From positions 1 to 42,224 of the forward strand of contig JADFZU010000024.1 in the NCBI GenBank assembly GCA_015232365.1: 42,224 nucleotides of DNA, read 5' to 3'. Origin of the DNA: Magnetococcales bacterium. Its GTDB lineage: Bacteria; Pseudomonadota; Magnetococcia; Magnetococcales; JADFYX01. The notes below the pieces were generated by a model. The model was not told where the DNA came from, did no database searches, and saw only the letters and a program-made list of their open reading frames with translations. A program made the translations under genes and the position numbers. Below are positions 7,972-16,332 of this stretch, piece by piece (within the stretch, counting starts at the first letter, position 1; each line of letters begins with the position of its first letter).

Positions 7972-9462
7972 TTATTTCGGCACAAAAAGAAAGTCTCCAC
8001 CGTCATGTCCAGCTTTTCGTATGTCGGCATATTCTGGAACTTGATCGGCAGATAGCATTACCAGCCGTCTTAGTTGGCTAAATATTGTCGCCCCATCTGT
8101 TATACCTTTGACCTCATTTAAAGTTTTAAGTAGTGCTCCAGTAAAGACCGAATGGTTGGAGCCGCCACCAGAGTCCAATACCGGTTCCAGCCCTCCTGAT
8201 GAGAGCACGACCCTTGCTCTTTTTTTAGCAATACGTTGGAAATAGTCTGGAGTTTTTGCTGTTATGTGCAGGCCACGGGAGAGCTTACCTGAGTAACATG
8301 AGTCGGCTATCACCATTATATGTTTGGCTTGTATAGCTCTGAGAAGTCCGGTGACGGTTGAGTTGGATATCCACTGAATTTGACTTTCCTGGCGGGCATT
8401 AACGGGAAACCAGTAACCCTCATCAGACTCACTATCAAGCCAACCGTGGCCAGCATAATATATTAGCAGATTATCTTGGGGGGTTAGAGTGTACCTAAGC
8501 TTTTCAAAAGCGGTTAAGATTCCGTTTCTGTCGGCATTAAGCAGTAGTTCAACCTTGAAACCAAAGCGGTTTTGCATAATGTTGGCAACCGACTGGGCAT
8601 CGGATACCGCTGTTTTTAGAGGTCGGATATGTTGGTAATTGTTGTTGCCAATAACCAGTGCGTAATAGTTGCCAAGCCCTTGCACACTATTAGTTGTTAC
8701 TGGGGGTTGAGCTATTGGCAGCGGTTGAAATGTTGCTTTTGGAACTTCCGCAATTACTGGTCTGGCTGTTTTAGGTCTGATCCAGGTGGTTTTTGCCTCT
8801 TCCATTCCTGTTGAAAACCGGGCCAGGGCATAGCCTGTACCATAGCCATTTCCCCCTTCAGTGACTCGAATGGTGTAATCTCCACCCCAGACTCCACGGT
8901 CAAAATCTATAAAGTCGATTCCCAGCCGTCCTTCAGCATTAATATTTTTTGGACCGCCTCCCCAGCTACATTTATATGGGGTGCTCAACCAGACAATTTT
9001 TTGTGCCGAACGAACTGTGAAATGGGAGCGGGCGTCATCACAAATACTGGCTTCGCCAAAAATAATTGTTGGAATATTCAGCCGTAAACGAACCTTACGT
9101 TCACCATCATAAGTTGCCCCTGCCCGGAGTTCGCCTTGGGGGACGGTTCCCGTTGCAGAAATTACCCCGTGTACTGTATAGCTGAGGCGGTCACCAGTAC
9201 ACTGTTTGCTGTCCCGGTCGGCAGGGCAGATATCCATTATGCCAGGTCCATTTGCCTTGACCATAGCTGCTGTAGCTTTGGCGATATCATTCAAAGCAAA
9301 CTTTTCACCAGCTTTACCGCAGACACCACCAGCACAGATTTCTACTGCTTCACTGGGCAGGTATGCACTCATCTGCGGCACAGGTGGTGGAGCACAACTT
9401 GCTATTAATATTGCTGAAAATGAAAAGACAGTAGCTATTAGCCTGTTGATTTTGCTAGCCAT
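7972..9462 (-). CDS. Caspase-fold (peptidase C14 / metacaspase-like) lipoprotein
   Basis: 496 residues. The signal peptide ends in lipobox LIASC with lipidated Cys23; Ala at +2 favours outer-membrane sorting. Residues about 24-235 form a Cys- and Gly-containing N-terminal region of unknown fold (Cys43, Cys48, Cys79, Cys88, Cys141, Cys165 could form disulfides). A proline-rich linker (about 235-258) leads to a caspase domain (about 264-495), starting YYALVIGNNNY. The catalytic dyad is intact: His339 in YYAGHGW and Cys389 in VIADSCYSGK. The protease is expected to cut after basic or acidic residues in the periplasm, as in bacterial orthocaspases; its substrate is unknown. A strong AAGGAGG precedes the ATG. 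Confidence 0.88.
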   Translation of the reverse strand: MASKINRLIATVFSFSAILIASCAPPPVPQMSAYLPSEAVEICAGGVCGKAGEKFALNDIAKATAAMVKANGPGIMDICPADRDSKQCTGDRLSYTVHGVISATGTVPQGELRAGATYDGERKVRLRLNIPTIIFGEASICDDARSHFTVRSAQKIVWLSTPYKCSWGGGPKNINAEGRLGIDFIDFDRGVWGGDYTIRVTEGGNGYGTGYALARFSTGMEEAKTTWIRPKTARPVIAEVPKATFQPLPIAQPPVTTNSVQGLGNYYALVIGNNNYQHIRPLKTAVSDAQSVANIMQNRFGFKVELLLNADRNGILTAFEKLRYTLTPQDNLLIYYAGHGWLDSESDEGYWFPVNARQESQIQWISNSTVTGLLRAIQAKHIMVIADSCYSGKLSRGLHITAKTPDYFQRIAKKRARVVLSSGGLEPVLDSGGGSNHSVFTGALLKTLNEVKGITDGATIFSQLRRLVMLSADQVPEYADIRKAGHDGGDFLFVPK

Positions 9463-9663
9463 TTCAAGCCTCCTTTATAGAGGATATAAGCTGAATTTCT
9501 ATGTTGCATTACGCTTTGCTACCCACTATACCTTTTTGCTGCCATAAATTTAATTAAAATTTTTTTGCTGTTAGTTGGTAGCAATATAGGAGTAGCCTTT
9601 GGGATGGTAGAAAAAAGTGCTAATTATAACCTTTACTGTAATCATCTTGCTTTTTAGGATCTT

Positions 9664-11952
9664 ATGAAAACAATCAACCAGAGTATTGCCCAGGAGTTAG
9701 CTGTTCGTGAACAGCAGGTTGCAGCAGCAGTTAATCTGCTAGATGATGGGGCCACGGTCCCTTTTATTGCCCGTTACCGTAAAGAGATGACCGGAGGTCT
9801 GACAGATATCCATCTACGAACTCTCCAAGAGCGACTAGGGCAGCTTAGGGAGTTGGAGGCTCGCCGGGAGAGTATTCTCTCTAGTATTCAAGAGCAAGGG
9901 AAGATGACCCCTCAATTAAAAGCGGCAATTGCAGGGGCTTTAACCAGAACCGCTCTTGAAGATCTATATCTACCTTACCGGCCTAAAAGGCGAAGCAAAG
10001 CCTCTGATGCTCGCAATGCCGGGTTGGAGCCTCTGGCAATGTCTATTTTAAAAAACCCCTCTCAATCTCTGGAGCAGGTAGCAGCATCTTTTGTTAATGT
10101 TAAGAGTGGAGTTGCCGATGTTGCAACTGCCTTGGATGGGGCACGACATATTCTTACCGATTTTATAGCAGAAGATGCCGCTCTGATTGGCAGGCTTAGG
10201 GAGTCAATATGGGAGGGTGGGGTTTTTCAATCCCGGCTGGTAAAGGGTAAAGAGGCAGAGGGGGAGAAATTTGCTGACTATTTTGAGTTTGACCAAGCCA
10301 TAAAAAAACTCCCGTCACACCGTGTTCTGGCCCTGTTGCGTGGTAAAAGCCTGGGAGTTCTCCGTCTAGGGTTGGAACATCAACTGGATCTGGCTGCCGT
10401 CGCTAAAGAGCGTCCTGTTTGTGAAAAACAAATATGTAACCATTTTTCTATTAAAAACCTCGGGCGGCCTTGTGATGCATGGCTGGAAGAGACGGTCCAT
10501 TTTGCCTGGAAGAAAAAACTAAAACCGGCTCTGGATAGCGATCTGACTAAACGGTTAATGGGAAAAGCCCAGGAGAGTGCAATTCAGGTTTTTGCTGCTA
10601 ATCTTCGTGATCTACTCCTCTCTGCTCCTGCTGGTATGCGTCCGGTCATGGGGCTGGACCCTGGTCTGCGAACCGGAGTTAAAGTGGCGGTGGTTGATGA
10701 GACCGGCAAAGTGTCGGAAACTACCACTATCTACCCCAACCCTCCGCAAAAAAAGTGGGAGGAGTCCAAACGGGTGTTAACCGCTCTACTTAAAAAACAT
10801 GGAGTGTCGCTGGTTGCTATTGGCAATGGAACCGGCTCTAGGGAGACCGAGCGGTTGGTGGCAGAGATAAAAAAAACCGTTACCAATCTATCAGGAGTTG
10901 TGGTTAGCGAGGCTGGAGCTTCGGTATATTCAGCATCGGAGTACGCTTCACAAGAGTTTCCAGATATGGATGTCTCTCTGCGAGGGGCGGTTTCCATTGC
11001 CCGCCGTCTGCAAGATCCTCTGGCAGAGCTGGTAAAGATAGATCCCAAGTCTATTGGTGTGGGTCAGTATCAACACGATATGGAGCCTAAACGCCTGGCC
11101 CAGTCTCTGGATGCTGTGGTTGAGGATGCAGTGAACGGGGTAGGTGTTGATCTTAATACTGCCTCCTCTCAACTATTACAGAGAGTCTCTGGGCTTAATG
11201 CTACACTAGCAGCAAACATTGTCGCTTATCGTGATGAAAAAGGGCCGTTTCCCAACCGGAAAGCTCTGATAAAAGTGCCTCGGTTTGGGGCAAAGAGTTT
11301 TGAGCTGGCGGCTGGTTTTCTCCGTATTCAAAACGGCGACACCCCTTTGGATCTATCTGCTGTTCATCCAGAATCTTATGGTTTGGTAGAGCGGATTCTA
11401 AATAAAACCGGCCTTGACCTTAAACAGTTGATCGGCAACAGAGAGGTACTAAAATCTTTAACCGTTACCGACTTTGTTGACGGTCGGTTTGGTGAGCCAA
11501 CGGTTAGGGATATTATTCAAGAGCTTGAAAAGCCGGGCCGTGATCCCAGACCAGCTTTTCAAACTGCCACATTCAAGGATGGGGTCGAGGATATTAAAGA
11601 TCTGCAACCTGGTATGGTTTTGGAGGGGGTTGTAAGTAATGTCACCAACTTTGGTGCTTTTATCGATATTGGTGTTCATCAAGATGGACTGGTTCACATA
11701 TCGGCAATGGCCAACCGTTTTGTTAAAGACCCCCATGAGATTAGCAAAGCAGGAGATGTGGTAAAAGTAAAGGTGGTGGAGGTGGATATTAAGCGGCGGC
11801 GTATTGCTCTAACCATGCGTTTGGAAGATAGCCAAACCAAGAAACCGAAACACCTGACAAAAGAGCAGGCCCGGCCCAAAGCAGGGCCTGGAAAAATCCC
11901 TGATAGAGGTAATAACGCCATGGCAGAAGCTTTTGCCAGGATTAAACGGTAG
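9664..11952 (+). CDS. tex: Tex-family transcription accessory / RNA-binding protein
   Basis: 762 residues, typical for Tex. The N-terminal Tex domain begins near residue 1 with the hallmark VPFIARYRKEMTGGL (about 34-48). A YqgF/RNase H-like fold starts near residue 327 (MGLDPGLRTGVKVAVVD). Helix-hairpin-helix segments (about 490-560, GVGVDLNTASSQLLQRVSGL) follow, and a C-terminal S1 domain spans about 645-718 (GVVSNVTNFGAFIDIG). It binds nucleic acid and influences transcription and RNA turnover in the cytoplasm. AGGATCTT precedes the ATG. It appears monocistronic, with 110 bp to the next gene and no obvious terminator. Confidence 0.95.
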   Translation: MKTINQSIAQELAVREQQVAAAVNLLDDGATVPFIARYRKEMTGGLTDIHLRTLQERLGQLRELEARRESILSSIQEQGKMTPQLKAAIAGALTRTALEDLYLPYRPKRRSKASDARNAGLEPLAMSILKNPSQSLEQVAASFVNVKSGVADVATALDGARHILTDFIAEDAALIGRLRESIWEGGVFQSRLVKGKEAEGEKFADYFEFDQAIKKLPSHRVLALLRGKSLGVLRLGLEHQLDLAAVAKERPVCEKQICNHFSIKNLGRPCDAWLEETVHFAWKKKLKPALDSDLTKRLMGKAQESAIQVFAANLRDLLLSAPAGMRPVMGLDPGLRTGVKVAVVDETGKVSETTTIYPNPPQKKWEESKRVLTALLKKHGVSLVAIGNGTGSRETERLVAEIKKTVTNLSGVVVSEAGASVYSASEYASQEFPDMDVSLRGAVSIARRLQDPLAELVKIDPKSIGVGQYQHDMEPKRLAQSLDAVVEDAVNGVGVDLNTASSQLLQRVSGLNATLAANIVAYRDEKGPFPNRKALIKVPRFGAKSFELAAGFLRIQNGDTPLDLSAVHPESYGLVERILNKTGLDLKQLIGNREVLKSLTVTDFVDGRFGEPTVRDIIQELEKPGRDPRPAFQTATFKDGVEDIKDLQPGMVLEGVVSNVTNFGAFIDIGVHQDGLVHISAMANRFVKDPHEISKAGDVVKVKVVEVDIKRRRIALTMRLEDSQTKKPKHLTKEQARPKAGPGKIPDRGNNAMAEAFARIKR

Positions 11953-12062
11953 TGAGCATCTATAAAAATTTGGCTATTTTCCTATAACTCTGTCATGGTA
12001 GAAAGCTTGATTTTTTTTATGCTGTTTGCTGATAAACCAGAATGTTCCGGAAAAATTAAGTT

Positions 12063-12965
12063 ATGATTCCCGCACTTAAAATTGTAAATCTAAACAAGAA
12101 GTTTGCCAATGATGTTCACGCTTTAAAAGCTGTTGATCTTCAGGTAGAATCTGGTGAATTTTTTTCCATACTAGGTCCTAATGGGGCTGGAAAATCCACT
12201 CTGATAAATATTGCTGCCCAGGTTGTTAAAAAAAGTTCTGGTTTGGTGGAGGTGTTTGGACACTCTATTGATGATTTTCCCCAACAGGCTAAGCTTTTGC
12301 TTGGTTATACCCCGCAAGAGATCGCTCTTGACTCTTTTTTTTCGGTGCGAGAGGTGTTGATCAACCACTCTGGGTATTATGGTTTTTCCGCTAATCTTGA
12401 GTGGATAGACCACCTCCTGGAACAGCTACATTTATCTACATATGCCAACCGCAACAGTAAAGAGTTGTCCGGGGGCATGAAGCGTCGTCTGACAATAGCC
12501 AAAGCTCTGGTTCACCGTCCAAAACTGCTGATTTTAGATGAGCCTACTGCTGGGGTTGATGTCTCGTTGCGGCACTCCTTATGGAAATTTATTCGTGAAC
12601 TGCATCAGAGTGGAACCACGATTATTTTAACCACCCACTATATAGAAGAGGCACAAAAGTTGGCAGACAGGGTGGCTATTATTCGTGATGGTGAGATTAT
12701 CGCCTGTGATAATACCCAACAGCTTTTGAAGCTGTTTGGCTCCAGACGTTTTGAGTTTAATTTATCTAAAGAGATAGCTATGCCGGACACACTTGGCCCG
12801 TTAACTTTTAGTGAAGACCGCCTAATGGTATCCGGTGAGTATAGATCTGAGTCTGCCAAGAGCCTTTTTGGCTGGTTATCAGATAACTCCCACCTTGTTG
12901 CTGACGTTCGCATTGAGTCAGAGCAGCTTGAAGATGTATTCCTCAAACTAACAGAAAAATCATGA
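12063..12965 (+). CDS. yadG: ABC transporter ATP-binding protein (YadG/DrrA-like)
   Basis: 300 residues. Walker A is GPNGAGKST (38-46), the signature is LSGGMKRR (about 138-145), Walker B is LLILDEPTAG, and the H-loop is in TTHYIEEAQ. This is the ABC-2 type exporter ATPase class. Residues after about 220 form the usual C-terminal regulatory extension. It overlaps the permease gene by ATGA, indicating translational coupling and a two-component exporter. The E. coli YadGH substrate is not established, so the cargo is open. The ribosome site before ATG 12063 is weak. Confidence 0.9.
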   Translation: MIPALKIVNLNKKFANDVHALKAVDLQVESGEFFSILGPNGAGKSTLINIAAQVVKKSSGLVEVFGHSIDDFPQQAKLLLGYTPQEIALDSFFSVREVLINHSGYYGFSANLEWIDHLLEQLHLSTYANRNSKELSGGMKRRLTIAKALVHRPKLLILDEPTAGVDVSLRHSLWKFIRELHQSGTTIILTTHYIEEAQKLADRVAIIRDGEIIACDNTQQLLKLFGSRRFEFNLSKEIAMPDTLGPLTFSEDRLMVSGEYRSESAKSLFGWLSDNSHLVADVRIESEQLEDVFLKLTEKS

Positions 12966-13729
12966 TTAATTGGTACGGATGTTGGGCACTGTTTAAACGA
13001 GAGTGTCGGCGCTTTATAAATGTTTGGGCACAGACCCTTGGTGCACCTTTAATATCGGCAATGCTCTATTTTGTTGTTTTTGGCGCTGCACTTGGTTCTA
13101 GAATTGGTATCACGGATGGAGTTCCATATACCCTCTATCTCATCCCTGGTTTGGCGGCTATGGGGATGATTCAGCACTCTTATCAAAATACCAGTTCATC
13201 ATTAATCCAGATGCGTTATCTCGGTATGTTGGATGCAGATTTTCTTGCTCTGCCTCTGACCCCACTGCAAATTGTTCTGGCTTTTGTCTCTGCTTCGATG
13301 GTTCGTGGTACTATGGTTGGCTCGGTTATACTATTGGTATCATGGTGTTTTTTTCCATACTCAATCGCTCATCCCCTACTTTTTATCCTATCTTCATTGG
13401 TGATCTCTGCCATCTTTGGTCTCATCGGTTTTATCTCAGGGATGTGGGCGAGAAGTTTTGATAATATCTCCTTTATCAGCAATTTTATTCTAACCCCCAT
13501 GGTCTATTTTGGCGGAGTGTTCTTCTCTATCTCAATGTTGCCAGAGGGCTGGCGAACCGTCGCTATTTTCAATCCGGTATTCTATGCTGTAGATATGTTT
13601 CGCTATGCCATGATCAATACCGGGCAGTCGGCCTTTTACCTCTCATCTTCAGCAGCTATTGGAATTATGGCCGGGCTTTTTATTCTTGCTGTCTGGTTGG
13701 TAAACAGGGGCTGGAGAATTAAAGCGTAA
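12962..13729 (+). CDS. yadH: ABC-2 type transporter permease (YadH-like)
   Basis: 255 residues with six predicted membrane helices (roughly 20-40, 55-75, 105-130, 135-160, 167-190, 225-248). The conserved ABC2 membrane motif appears as ISNFILTPMVYFGGVFFSISMLPEG near residues 175-200. Its start overlaps the stop of the ATPase gene by four bases, so the two subunits are made together. The product would be a homodimeric export channel in the inner membrane for an unknown substrate. Confidence 0.9.
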   Translation: MINWYGCWALFKRECRRFINVWAQTLGAPLISAMLYFVVFGAALGSRIGITDGVPYTLYLIPGLAAMGMIQHSYQNTSSSLIQMRYLGMLDADFLALPLTPLQIVLAFVSASMVRGTMVGSVILLVSWCFFPYSIAHPLLFILSSLVISAIFGLIGFISGMWARSFDNISFISNFILTPMVYFGGVFFSISMLPEGWRTVAIFNPVFYAVDMFRYAMINTGQSAFYLSSSAAIGIMAGLFILAVWLVNRGWRIKA

Positions 13730-13740
13730 TTTTTTGAAGT

Positions 13741-15468
13741 TTGTGTAATGGGTCAATCTTGATAAGATATTTTATCCATATATTTTCGGTTATTCTACTA
13801 CTGTTTTTGGCAGATGGTGCTGTGGCTAAAAGCAGTGATGATCCAGAAGAAAACCGCTTTATGGTTGTGGCTGCCAACCCCTTGGCAGTCAAGGTTGGTT
13901 ATGAGATTTTAAAAGATGGTGGCGATGCTGTTGATGCAGCAATTGCCATACAGATGGTGCTTACATTGGTCGAACCGCAATCATCAGGTATAGGCGGTGG
14001 TGCTTTTCTACTATATTGGGATAACCAGGCCAAGAAACTCCATAGCTATGATGGCCGGGAGGCAGCTCCTGCAGCAGCTAAAGCGGAGCGGTTTCTGCTT
14101 CCAGGCGGCAATCCACGAAAATTTTATCAGGCAGTAGTTGGCGGGCTGTCTGTAGGAGTTCCAGGTGTGCTGAAAATGTTGGATCTGGCCCACCAAAACC
14201 ATGGCAAAAAAAGCTGGTCAGAACTTTTTTTGCCAGCAATAGAGCTTGCCAAAAAAGGCTTTATAGTCTCACCTCGTCTTAGGTGGCTGTTGGAACGGGA
14301 CAGATATTTGAAGAATAGCCCAACCGGCAAAGATTTTTTTTATGAACCGGATGGCACTCCAAGAAAATATATTATCAACCTACCGTTGGCCCAAACTTTT
14401 TCCAAAATAGCCAGATACGGTATCAAACACTTTTATGATGGTGAGTTGGCAGCAAGAATTGTTGCGACGGTAAAGGGTGCTGAGCCAGCAGGTGATCTGT
14501 CCATTTTGGATATGCAAAAGTACCAAGCTAAAAGCCGAGAGCCTCTCTGTCGTCCTTACAAAAAGAGAAAAGTATGCTCTATGCCTCCACCAACATCCGG
14601 GGGTATTGCTGCTCTACAGATTTTAACTATTCTTGAGGGTTTTGATCTTGGAAATAGTGCAGCAGAATCAGCAGAGGCTATCCACCTGTTTACACAAGCG
14701 CAACGGCTGGCTTTTGCCGATCGCAACCACTATGTAGCAGATAGCGATTTTGTCTCAGTTCCTGTTGATGCCATGCTAAATAAAGAGTATCTACAAAACC
14801 GGTCCAGGGCTATAAAACTACATAGAGATATGGGCAAAGCTAAACCGGGAGATCTCTTGGAAAAAAGAGTTGAGAGTCTGGATTTTTCCCTGCCCTCAAC
14901 CACACATTTTTCTATTGTTGATAGATGGGGTAATGGGGTCTCCATGACATCATCAGTCGAGAACAGTTTTGGTTCCCGATTGATGGTTGGTGGTTTTTTG
15001 TTGAATAACCAGCTTACCGATTTTAGTTTTTCCCCATATAAAGATGGTGAACTTGTGGCTAACAGGGTAGAGCCTGGCAAACGTCCTAGAAGCTCCATGA
15101 CTCCGATGATGGTTTTTGATAGTGACGGCAATTTGCAGATTTTAGCAGGCTCTCCTGGCGGGAGCAGAATTATCGGTTATGTTGCCAGAGTTGTCTGGAG
15201 ATTGATGGAGTGGGGGCTTGATCCACAAAAGGCGGTTGCTGCTGCCAATTTTGGCAATAGAAACGGAGTAACAGAGCTTGAGGCTGGCAGGGAGTTGCAA
15301 AACTTGAAACTGGCATTGGAATCTATTGGCCACAAAGTGAAACTTAAAACAATGAATAGTGGTCTCAGTGTGATAACCATAAACAACGATGGTCTTCTTG
15401 GCGGTGCAGACCCCAGACGGGAGGGTGCTGTTATGGGTGGTAATCTTGCAATAAAAGGTAAACAATGA
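13741..15468 (+). CDS. ggt: Gamma-glutamyltransferase (gamma-glutamyltranspeptidase) precursor
   Basis: 575 residues from TTG 13741; an in-frame TTG at 13759 is equally possible, and there is no ATG before residue 41. A signal peptide (IRYFIHIFSVILLLFLADGAVA) sends it to the periplasm. The alpha part has SSGIGGGAFLLYW and a DGREAAP motif. The autocleavage/catalytic Thr is Thr387 in PSTTHFSIVD, starting the small subunit (VSMTSSVENSFGSR, then LNNQLTDFS). The enzyme splits gamma-glutamyl bonds of glutathione and transfers or hydrolyses the glutamyl group. It follows the ABC exporter by 11 nt and overlaps the next gene by ATGA, so an exporter-ggt-ppx operon is likely. Confidence 0.92.
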   Translation: MCNGSILIRYFIHIFSVILLLFLADGAVAKSSDDPEENRFMVVAANPLAVKVGYEILKDGGDAVDAAIAIQMVLTLVEPQSSGIGGGAFLLYWDNQAKKLHSYDGREAAPAAAKAERFLLPGGNPRKFYQAVVGGLSVGVPGVLKMLDLAHQNHGKKSWSELFLPAIELAKKGFIVSPRLRWLLERDRYLKNSPTGKDFFYEPDGTPRKYIINLPLAQTFSKIARYGIKHFYDGELAARIVATVKGAEPAGDLSILDMQKYQAKSREPLCRPYKKRKVCSMPPPTSGGIAALQILTILEGFDLGNSAAESAEAIHLFTQAQRLAFADRNHYVADSDFVSVPVDAMLNKEYLQNRSRAIKLHRDMGKAKPGDLLEKRVESLDFSLPSTTHFSIVDRWGNGVSMTSSVENSFGSRLMVGGFLLNNQLTDFSFSPYKDGELVANRVEPGKRPRSSMTPMMVFDSDGNLQILAGSPGGSRIIGYVARVVWRLMEWGLDPQKAVAAANFGNRNGVTELEAGRELQNLKLALESIGHKVKLKTMNSGLSVITINNDGLLGGADPRREGAVMGGNLAIKGKQ

Positions 15469-15929
15469 ATACTTCAGAATCGTTAATCAAATCCCAAGAT
15501 ATCTGTGCGGTAGACTTTGGAAGTAAAAACTTCAAGTTTGTTATTGGTCGTAAAATTGGTTTTGATATTGAAACTGAACTATTTAAAAAAGAGCCAATGG
15601 GGTTAGGGCAAGAACTGATTGACTACAATGGTACCATTTCCAAAAAGAAGCTTGAACATATCGAACAGGTTTTAACTGATTTTAAAGAGCTTTGTGCTAA
15701 GCGGAATATCACGACAATTTTAGGGGTGGGAACCAGTGCTATTCGCAGTGCTAAAAACCGTGATGAGATAAGTCAACTTATCCATAATTGCGGTGTAAGC
15801 TTTGAGGTGGCTCATGGAAGGCGAGAGGGTGAATCAGTTATCTTTCCGTTACCAACGGTGATGATTGCTGAGGTGGAGTTACCAGCGGGTTTGATAGTTG
15901 ATTATTTTATCAACGGTGGTGGTTGTTAG
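15465..15929 (+). pseudogene. Truncated Ppx/GppA exopolyphosphatase-like protein (N-terminal fragment)
   Basis: 154 residues, against about 300 or more in the family. The N-terminal actin-like lobe is recognisable: ICAVDFGSKNFKFVIG (about 13-28) and ILGVGTSAIRSAKNRDEI (about 84-102). The frame then stops right after VDYFINGGGC, where the family has the glycine-rich phosphate-binding segment (VDIGGGSTE-like) and its second lobe. Ppx/GppA enzymes hydrolyse polyphosphate or pppGpp; this fragment lacks the second lobe and should not be active alone. The start overlaps the ggt stop (ATGA), so translation signals are intact. The stop overlaps the stop of a convergent HTH gene by four bases, suggesting a deletion or insertion junction. 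A functional single-lobe protein is possible but less likely. Confidence 0.6.
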
Positions 15930-16309
15930 GGCTTCTGCTTAAGCAGTTTTAAAACTTCATTGAAATCTATTTTCTTGAGATGATCTTCTAAAATTTTTTT
16001 GCTTTTTTTTAGCTCCTCTATCATCTCCTGTTGAGACGATACTCTCTGTTTTAGGAGAGCTATCTCATGTTTTAGATCTGAAACAGTGCTATCTACTGGT
16101 TCTTTTTCAGGATCAGCACTATGTGCTGTTGGCTCTTTTTCTATTTCAGCTAGGTTATATATTTTTGCAAGATCATCCACAGGTATAATCTTCTTGCCGG
16201 AACTATCAACTGCATAAGATAGTTTGCCTGAGCTCATCTGTTTCATTATAGTGTGCCGGGATACTTTTGCTGTCAGTGCTGCTTTTGATATATCGTAGTA
16301 AAGATCCAT
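15926..16309 (-). CDS. Small helix-turn-helix protein with C-terminal coiled coil
   Basis: 127 residues. The N-terminus (about 4-52) looks like a MerR/excisionase-type winged HTH (DISKAALTAKVSRHTIMKQMSSGKLSY, then DSSGKKIIPVDDLAKIY). A charged linker and a heptad-rich coiled coil (about 78-125, LKHEIALLKQRVSSQQEMIEELKK) follow. This layout is common among small plasmid- or mobile-element-borne DNA-binding proteins; that is family knowledge, not proof of origin. It lies 23 nt downstream of selO with no clear ribosome site. Its stop shares bases with the stop of the truncated Ppx gene. Confidence 0.75.
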   Translation of the reverse strand: MDLYYDISKAALTAKVSRHTIMKQMSSGKLSYAVDSSGKKIIPVDDLAKIYNLAEIEKEPTAHSADPEKEPVDSTVSDLKHEIALLKQRVSSQQEMIEELKKSKKILEDHLKKIDFNEVLKLLKQKP

Positions 16310-16332
16310 TTTTTGTTAGTCCGGTTTAGAGG

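Noticed and set aside
8629-9547. Several plus-strand open frames of 60-113 codons opposite the caspase gene
   Set aside because: Antisense shadows of a clearly coding gene; low-complexity translations and no ribosome sites.
10731-11736. Minus-strand open frames opposite tex
   Set aside because: Shadows; tex is intact and its translation matches a well-known family throughout.
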